Part shown: positions 56,879 to 64,000 of the stretch, piece after piece | Numbering within the stretch: position 1 is the first letter of the stretch | Layout: each line of letters begins with the position of its first letter | NCBI GenBank assembly: GCA_002633005.1 | Contig: NMRA01000429.1 | Location: forward strand, 331,322 to 395,321 | Reading direction: 5' to 3' | Source of the DNA: Phoronis australis | Lineage: Eukaryota; Phoronida; Phoronidae | Length of the DNA: 64,000 bases | The notes under the pieces: generated by a model | Told to the model about the DNA's origin: nothing | Seen by the model: the letters and a program-made list of their open reading frames with translations, nothing else | Databases searched by the model: none | Made by a program: the position numbers and the translations under genes

Positions 56879-57133
56879 TCAGCCATCACGGCACTTAACA
56901 ATAAAGGCTGAGTGGCTGTCTCTTAGAAATAGTAAGTACAACGATAGGTTTCATTCTTCTTTCAAAATAAGGGATCGTTTCATTCCATTAAAGAGAATTA
57001 CTGAAAGAAGTGTATATGTTAGTACCAAAAATGGTTTTATTTTTATTAATAAAATGACATGGAATCATCACCTTGTTTTTTATACTAAATGGCTGCTTGA
57101 TGATGAAAGTCAAATCAGAGTGTATCAATACGT

Positions 57134-57233
57134 ACAACAATATACATGATCAAGATGATTGAAGTATCAAAGTTTTGGTAAAATGTACTACTTGTCCAGT
57201 CTTGACACCAGCACATTTGACCAGCATTAGTGC
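57134..57233 (-). CDS. Weak exon-like segment
   Basis: Minus strand: acceptor GTGCTGTAG at 57234-57236, then GC completing an Arg codon if joined to the phase-1 donor at 58414, then TNAGQMCWCQDWTSSTFYQN; a GTACGT donor follows ...IMYIV. Frame is compatible with 58415-58529 and with the galactosidase exon at 55630, but the sequence does not resemble GH35. Right boundary approximate. Confidence 0.18.
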
Positions 57234-57498
57234 CTACAGCACGTAAAATCACTACCTGGGCAAAATAAGAGGCAAGTGATGCAGCTTGTCTAAATACACA
57301 ACAAGAATAGTAAAGAATTTCAACTTCCTGCGAAGGTATCAAGATGAGCAAATGAGACCCCCAAGCAACTAGTTGCCTTATTGTTAATGCTACACAATAC
57401 AAACAAAGACCTTACAAGGCTAGGATTCACTATATGCAATACCACGAAACAAAGAAGGCCTCGCATACACACACACATGCAAACTGAACAATTACTTA

Positions 57499-58335
57499 GG
57501 GCTGTTCCAGCAAAATCTGCATGAGAGGGGGGAAGGCACTTTTATTTCGTACCCACCGCCCATATTTTTCATTTATTTCTCCAACCCATGACCCATAATT
57601 TTTTATTTATTTTTAATAGGTTAAAATATAAAATCCAACACTTGCAAACAAATTGCTTCCAGGAGGACCTGTTAAGAACTTAGATGATTGACAGACAGGA
57701 ACTAGTTGTCTTGTCCAATATTGTCAAAAACTAAAATAGCCTGTGAGCAATACTTTTGGCAGCCACCAGGTGTCTCTGTTCACCATGTGTCTATAATTTC
57801 AATGAACATTTTTTCAATTATAAGGATCTATGAATCTCAAACTGTCTCCACAAACTTTTTTATACTTCTATGTCAAGTGAATATTGGAACTTGTTTATCT
57901 TACTCCTCATACTTTGTATTTAAAAGTCATCAATTTTCTTATATGTGTTAACACCAGTTTAGTGTTGCATAACTTTTCAATTCAATAGGACTGCAAACAA
58001 ACAGTTGGCTCAAATCAAGTTGCCCATGACTTGATTAATGGCTTAGTGAACATATTGCACTCTGTTCACTGGCAATATGGGCTTTTTTGTATTGGGATAA
58101 GTTAGGATATATGCCAATTGCATTTTTTTGAGTTTTGATTTCTTTGAAGATGTGTTGGGCTGAAGTAACCAACTTGTCAACATTAACAGGTCAAAAAATA
58201 CCACCCATTTTTAATGCATCACTTCCTACAGGAACGACCACCCATAATTTGAGTTTTTTTCTGAAGACCACCACCCATGAATTTTTATTTCTACTGCTGT
58301 CCCCCCCTCCCACACGGATTTTACTGGAACAGCCC
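57499..58335. mobile_element. Complete PIF/Harbinger-type MITE, 837 bp, TTA target duplication
   Basis: Starts GGGCTGTTCCAGCAAAATCT and ends GATTTTACTGGAACAGCCC, with a poly-G/poly-C tract inside each end. TTA flanks both sides (57496-57498 and 58336-58338), the 3-bp TWA target typical of PIF/Harbinger elements. The interior has repeated ACCACCCAT words near the right end and no transposase. A partial copy is at 56166-56344. Confidence 0.85.
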
Positions 58336-58414
58336 TTACACGTTTATGGCCACAAAATTTTTATCACAAAAATGCCATACCGATGACTTAATTGGATGCA
58401 CAAATGAAACTTAC

Positions 58415-58529
58415 GTGGCACTATAAGAAAAAGTGGACAGTTGTTACCGAAGTCTGGATACGTCCCTTCACTAAACTTCTCCGAAAGTGGGCTTGACTCG
58501 ACATAAGCCTTTTCAACATGAGTTGCACT
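58415..58529 (-). CDS. Unidentified exon-like segment, 38 codons
   Basis: Acceptor TATTTCCAAG, donor GTAAGTTT, phase 0 in and 1 out. Codes SATHVEKAYVESSPLSEKFS and EGTYPDFGNNCPLFLIVP. Both splice sites are strong and composition looks like protein, but I do not recognise it. It lies between the HD-domain gene stop (59831) and the galactosidase exons, on the same strand. Confidence 0.35.
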
Positions 58530-59830
58530 CTTGGAAATAGGTCAAGCCAAAATTGCAAACTTCAAAATGGGTAGTTGTTAGCAACCAATCTTCCCGTTAA
58601 AACAATCAACCCGTTCACTCAATGCTTTCATCATGTGTAATTTGTAACCCAAACTCCTCATTAAAAAATGAAACAAAATGATTCCACCACAAAGCATGTA
58701 CCAAAATAACAGTTAACAAAGATGTTGCTTTAAGTGCCACCCATCACATCGATTTTGGTTAATATAAAGCACCCGCTATGAAGATTGAAAAATTTCACTA
58801 AAACACTCGAAGTGTTCAGTGACACTAGCACTGATTTTCCTTTTATTTCTCAATTTACGTGTCCTGAGCAGACAAAGAGGTAACTTGCCTTCACAGTTCA
58901 AATTTGATAGACAAAATTTTACACGATGCACCTATGGTACCCACAGGGCTAAAAGATCGTTAGATCACCAAGTGAAATGCGGTGACTGACACCAGTAGCA
59001 TGGATTAATTTAGAAAAACAGGATTATGGGTAATTCACACATTGGGACTTGTGGGTTTATTCTGTTCTTTCCTCTTAAATGTGTTTTGATGGCAGCATCT
59101 TATGCGTGTGAGTTTGGCAGTTACCCAGGTACCTTACACAACTGTTGATGGGTCTAAACACTAACTGCATTCAGTTTTTAAAACCGAACACTAAATCCAC
59201 AGTTGGAACCTGCATTTTCATAATATACAGGCTCATTAGAACCAGGTAGGACGTGGACGGTGGACCCCAAAAAATTGCAATATCCATGGAGACTGCAATG
59301 ATAGCAACTGGAGGTGACACAAAGTTATAATTTGTCCAAGTACCCACAATAATTTTATATTCTTGAGAGCATGGTAAATAAGACCCGTCCCTGGCATCGT
59401 GTTTTATACTTGATCAGACATTGTCGAACAATTAGATTAGTTTTGTCTGAATTGTCATTGTGTTATAATATGAATCCAATGCATTTTATTCTATGGCAAA
59501 ACAAAAAGGACACAATATTAATGTCATTTTGCCAGAGTTTAGCAAGTACAGTGAGTGAATGAATTTTTTATGCACCAATGACACAGTGCACACTCCTAAA
59601 ATCCTTGAGCTAAAAACAAAATTTCAAAATAAAATTTATTGTCTACCGTAGTTACAGTAACTGGCGATATAGGGAAGAATTTCAAGGATTTCGTGCATCC
59701 AACTGATGTGCGTGACTCGTTTAACAGAATGAAACTGCACTATTGTAGTAAAGATGCACTCAAATATTTGAACAATGTTCAGCTGATTGAAGGCATTTTT
59801 ACAGAATTTGTTATTTTACATAGCATTTCT

Positions 59831-62372
59831 TTAACTGCCCTCTAGTGCCGTCAAATAGTCTATAGACATTTGCTTGAACTTCCCCAGACCGTCTAGTTCA
59901 ATGTCTACTTCTTTGGCTCGTTCATCCCATTGCCGCATACGCAAGATCTCCTTGAACCGGGGTGACCTCTCAAATGACTCCGCCTCATCTGGAGTCATGG
60001 GTCCTCCCTGATGGACCAACGTTCGCTTACTGGCATCAGATAACCCTTAAAAACAGATCAGAGATAGATTTCTGGGTACCAAAGCTAATGATAAGCGCAT
60101 CACAAGAATTGATTTTGTTGATCTTTTTTCTTAGTTGCATGTTGTTAAAACTACACAATCAGGCTGCTTCAATTTACAGCAAGATCATGCAGAACAGCAA
60201 ATGTTATTTTATCAAATTTCTTAACAAAAATACATAGGAACAAAACTTGATTTCATTGCTAGGCCAGTCAGCCTGTTTGAATTGTATAAATAATATCAAT
60301 CTGGACAAGGACAATTTCAAAGAATTATAGCAGAAAACAGACAACTTCACCTAATCATAGCTTAGCATTAGTTTTACTTTTAACAAATTTAACTTATACA
60401 AGAGCAACGCGGAGCGTTGAAATGCGCCCACGATTGCATCGCAAATGGTTTACTTTTATTTGTATCATAACAATGGCCACTAGATGGCGTAAAAACGTAC
60501 AATCCATCCAAAAATGGGAACATGCCATATTTCATAAAAACCTGTCAAGGAACCCCAGAGAACCAAAGGAAAACACAACAAAATGAAAGTGCCACTTGTG
60601 GGCACAGCGTCCGTTCGATCCGCGCCTGAAAGTCTTGGTCTGTAATCTTCATATAAATTCACTTACTAAATTTAATAAAGATCCTGCAGTGGTTTTTTGG
60701 AGATACAGCTATGGGCGCAAAACAAAACTACCACTAGGCGGCGCCACAGTAGTCAATCACCATCATCAAACGTCCTCTTCACACTGAATACATATACGCC
60801 AATTTTCAAAACCATCCCTAGAATGATTTGATTGATCGAGGGGTGGACGCCAAAAACAAGATTTGAAAACAGCAAAAATGACCACCAGGTGGTGCAAAAT
60901 ACCTCAATTCCATCCAAAAACAGGATGATAGCGTCGTCTCACCAATAGATGCCTATATTCAAAACTTAATGAAAATCAGTTGAAGATACAGACCGCTAGG
61001 GGGCACACCAGTAGTCAGATCCGTCCGAAAGTCGTCGCCATCCGTTGTCAAAATCATATAAATATACTTGTTAAACTAAGTAAAGATGCTGCAAACAGTT
61101 TAGGAGATACAGCTATGAGCACAAAAAAAAACAAAAATGCCACTAGGAGGTGCGGCCACAGTAGTCAAAGTCATCGGAAAATCATCGTCAGCCATCCACT
61201 TCAAAGTAAGAACATATATGCCAATTTTAACAATCATCCTTTGAGCGGTTTGGTTGATAGAGCGGCGGACGCAAAAAAACAGACTCGAAAACAGTAAACC
61301 TGGCCACTAGGTGGTGCAAACTACGTCGAATCCATCTCAAAACGGGAGGATAGCATGATCTCACTAATAGATGCCTATATACCAAATTTTATGAAAATTC
61401 GCTCAGGACTGAAGATACAGAGGTAAACGTAAAAAACTAAAATTGCCACTAGGGGGCACAATGGTAGTCGGATCCGTCCGAAAGTTCGCTCATGCTGTCC
61501 CATCCATGGAAGAAACACATGCGCAAAATTTCATGACCATACGTCAAGGCATTTTGGAGATAGAGCAGCAGACGCCACACGGATGGACGGACATATATAA
61601 CGACATAATGCGTCCACATATAAATACATGGGCGCATAAAAATTAGCCTCGAATTCTTGCTTACTTAAAATACAGGTAGTTGCAGGGCTAGGGATGACCT
61701 GGCAGTTCGCTATTGCTTGATGTAGGTTAATAAATATGGCAAGAGTAGCCTCAGCAAAACAACGAACTGACATCTCCACTGATCCTAAACTAAGTAACCA
61801 GCAATCTATAACCATTATTATAACAGGAAATGACCTTTCAAACGTTAGGTGGTGCACAGGAGCTGTTCAGGAGCTGACAACACAAAAACTTTTAATTTGA
61901 AACACTTTTTTTCCTTTAGTCAAGTTGGAAGTAATTTCAAAGCTTCTAAAGAACTGACAGTTTGTTATTGCTTGAGAATAGCCTGTACAATTTGGGTTGT
62001 CATGGCGCGTCATCTTATGTGCAGACTGCAGTCTCAAGCAATAACAAACTGTGAGTTCTTTGGCCCAGAAATCACTTCTCTACTGAGTAAGGAATAAGTC
62101 GAAATCAATCTTATAGTAGAATGGGTGACCTAAATTAAAATTTCCCTTCTTCGACGAATGTGGGTTTATAAGTTGCCCTAAAAGATACTGCCTTGTGACG
62201 CATATCAAAAGAATGCCGGGTTTCATGTTTAGTTTAGTCACTCACTGTTGTAGTAGTCTTTGTCTTTAAACACCAGGTAGCGCTTTGCATTCACATGACC
62301 TCTCACAATGTCTGTAACTTCGAGGGGAAAACCAAGTTCTTGAAGGAAGGACTCACCTAGGACATCATGATT
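59831..62372 (-). CDS. HD-domain phosphohydrolase, PhnZ-like family, last two exons
   Basis: Exons: 62246-62372 and 59831-60045, joined in phase 1 (AAC A|GG), 113 codons then TAA. The first encodes NHDVLGESFLQELGFPLEVT and DIVRGHVNAKRYLVFKDKDY, the HE/D-x-LGA-x-x-L-x-x-LGFP...HVxAKRYL core of the family. The second encodes LSDASKRTLVHQGGPMTPDE and ESFERSPRFKEILRMRQWDE, the SLxLQGGPMxxxExxxFExxPxFxxxxxLRxWDexAK block. In bacterial PhnZ, an HD di-iron oxygenase related to inositol oxygenase, this fold cleaves an organophosphonate; the substrate here is unknown. Upstream exons with the N-terminal HD pair lie outside or were not found before 64000. The 2.2-kb intron contains a complete CTCF-motif repeat. 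Inside the first exon the word CTAGGTGAGT mimics a donor site. Confidence 0.85.
60399..61643 (+). repeat. CTCF-motif repeat element, copy 2 (in intron of the HD gene)
   Basis: Begins CAAGAGCAACGCGGAGCGTT and GAAATGCGCCCAC, and ends ATAATGCGTCCACATATAAA then ATGGGCGCATAAAAA. Eight CTCF-like cores on the plus strand at about 60477, 60590, 60731, 60882, 60993, 61140, 61304 and 61446, spaced 111-164 bp. Each lies in an imperfect unit with phrases such as GAGATACAGCTATGGGCGCA, CCTGCAGTGGTTTT, AAATTCATGAAAATC and CAGTAGTCAAATCCATC. No open frame of note. Opposite orientation to copy 1. Confidence 0.82.
61446..61459 (+). promoter_or_regulatory. CTCF-like motif, exact consensus
   Basis: CCACTAGGGGGCAC, 14 of 14 positions of the CTCF core, in copy 2 of the repeat. 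Confidence 0.6.
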
Positions 62373-63264
62373 CTAGAAAAAACATCCAGAGAAAATACAT
62401 CTGTGTTTGATCTTCTGTGAAGATCAGTGATCTTTTGAAGACTGTGATAGCAGTGGAATTAGTCTCTTCAGAGACTGAAAGAAATCCACTGCGTGCATTG
62501 CAAATGATAAAGAAGCAAGGGGTGATCATTTTTAGAAATATTTCAACGATGAGTCAGATCCATCTGAAAATCAACATATGTTGTACAGACTTCCAACACT
62601 AGGAACACAAATGACAAACTTTACGACTACAGCTACTCGTGACAGCATTATCGTTATGTAATCCGTCATGAACAAAATTGCATGACTAATCTGTACAGGA
62701 GCACGCGGCTCAACACTCATCACCCACTTAGTTATTTTCTCACTTTTCCCTTAGATAAACAATGCCAATAGTGCATACATTGTGCATCTGCAGAAAAATA
62801 CCAAAACCTGATTGACTTACTTGAATAGTGAGGTCACGCTGAATTCATCGTTGTTAGAAAAATGGTAATTGTGGGTGGACTTTTTTGGTTTAAAAACCAT
62901 TCTTAACTGATTTTTTTTTCATGCTAGTAACGGATCAGACAATATCCAATTCCAACGCCAAGTGGGTGTTGTGTTGTTTACCAGCGATGCTTGGAAGCAG
63001 GCTACATCTTATGAATACTGTGGTGCATCAATCATATCCAGTTTTGCTTTCATGGATATCTATCAAAGAACTTGGTAGATATTGAAGCAGATGCTAAGAA
63101 ATTTAAAAGTGTCACAAGGAAGCATTACTGCAGAACAGTTCCAAAATTAACTTCAGTCATGCTCTCCTTAAAAGGAACTCATTTTCTAAACTTTCACGAT
63201 AATGCTTCACTGGCAAGCAGTTCAAATATGGAGGCAGATGCTAAAAACAGACACCAAGATGACA

Positions 63265-63565
63265 ACAAGAGCAACGCAGAGTGTTGAAATGCGCCCACGA
63301 CAGCAACGCAAACAGTTTGCTTCTAGGGGTGTTTGTAAGTGTCAAAAATGGACAATAGGTGGCACAGAATGTCAAATCTACCCCAAAATGGATAAATGCT
63401 ATCACCATAATAATACTTCATGAAAATCCATCAATGAACTCCAAAGATACTCAGAAAAACGTAAAAAAACAAAGTTGCCACTAGGGGGCACCTCAATCGT
63501 CGGATTGGGCTGAAACTCGTCCTCGCTGGTTCCTTGCAAGTCCACTAAGGGAAGAAGACATGTAG
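63265..63565 (+). repeat. CTCF-motif repeat element, copy 3, truncated
   Basis: Begins CAAGAGCAACGCAGAGTGTT and GAAATGCGCCCACGACAGC like copy 2, but breaks off after about 300 bp. Contains one weak core (ACAATAGGTGGCAC, about 63350) and one exact core at 63478-63491. Confidence 0.75.
63478..63491 (+). promoter_or_regulatory. CTCF-like motif, exact consensus
   Basis: CCACTAGGGGGCAC, same 14-base word as at 61446, in the truncated copy 3. Confidence 0.6.
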
Positions 63566-64000
63566 GCAGCATTTAATTTTCCTCGGGAAATTTTTTTACA
63601 CCCGCGATTCTGCTTGGCTGGTTGAATTGCCAAAAGGCATGCCCGGACTGATGGAGGAAGTTTAAATGTGGATATAGTTTGTGGTCTGTTGTACGGAGAA
63701 ATCGGCCGTGCTTAATTGGGATATGTTCAAGAAATGTGAATCAGAAAGTTGTGGTTGTGCCCTTTCAGTGTGCAATTTTTCTACTGTCACTGAATTTTGT
63801 TTACGTTGTTGTCAGTATGCTAGTGTTCTTTTCGGCTACCGATGTCAACCTCATCAACTGCATTGGCTGTGCAGACAACTTAACTTGGTCTTTCTGATGT
63901 TATTAACACTGCAGAGAGAAAACTTGATTTTCAAAGATATTGACAAGGCTAAAAATCGTTCACAGTCTGCCATTTTCTTTCTTTGTTGTCAAGTTAACTA
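63566..64000. other. No gene recognised
   Basis: End of window. A plus-strand hydrophobic open frame at 63679-63897 lacks motifs. Upstream exons of the HD-domain gene were looked for on the minus strand and not seen. Confidence 0.4.

Noticed and set aside
1-64000. CRISPR arrays, operons, prophage or bacterial defence systems
   Set aside because: The only short periodic arrays are microsatellites, the 43-bp and 52-bp tandem repeats and foldback subrepeats; gene structure is spliced and eukaryotic.

Overview
The window reads as a metazoan nuclear contig. It is AT-rich, genes are split by GT-AG introns, and most of the sequence is diverged transposon debris, microsatellites and assembly gaps. 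Nothing looks bacterial: no operons, no dense ORFs. The gene families (class A GPCR, GLB1-type beta-galactosidase, a PhnZ-like HD phosphohydrolase, coiled-coil protein) and the repeat types (tRNA-SINEs, CR1/L2-like LINEs, THAP elements, PIF/Harbinger-like MITEs) fit an invertebrate, possibly a deuterostome such as a hemichordate or amphioxus. The species is an inference; no single marker decides it.

Layout. 1-3 kb: an intronless class A GPCR on the minus strand. 3-29 kb: almost gene-free and repeat-rich. It holds a ~1.5 kb element present twice (3.3 and 19.5 kb) carrying a broken THAP-like zinc finger, LINE fragments at 12 and 14 kb, several foldback elements (8.3, 17.1, 25.4, 27.6 kb) and two sized gaps. 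29-41 kb: a plus-strand coiled-coil gene with at least six exons (30985-38179), whose introns hold two or more LINE remnants and a 43-bp tandem repeat. 41-43 kb: fragments of a Gypsy-type gag, a Gypsy RNase H in the opposite direction, and a CR1-like LINE tail. 45-55.6 kb: the 3' half of a beta-galactosidase gene on the minus strand. 56-58.5 kb: a contig join, a short plus-strand terminal exon with a PCNA-binding-like tail, a complete 837-bp Harbinger-type MITE, and unassigned exon-like segments. 59.8-62.4 kb: the two last exons of an HD-domain phosphohydrolase on the minus strand.

Three results stand out. First, the beta-galactosidase gene carries two homologous 91-bp exons (49771-49861 and 48708-48798), each encoding the same LDI-VEN-GRVNYA segment with identical phases (0 in, 1 out). 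Using both would shift the frame, so they are predicted to be mutually exclusive. Second, a dispersed repeat family (39.5-40.5, 60.4-61.6 and 63.3-63.6 kb, with a decayed copy at 18.3-18.7 kb) carries arrays of CTCF-like motifs about every 115-165 bp, all in one orientation within an element; four are exact matches to the CTCF consensus. Third, several single-N positions sit at repeat ends, and one lies between two ~160-bp nearly identical copies, so these look like unresolved contig overlaps. The missing 5' half of the galactosidase gene may have the same cause.
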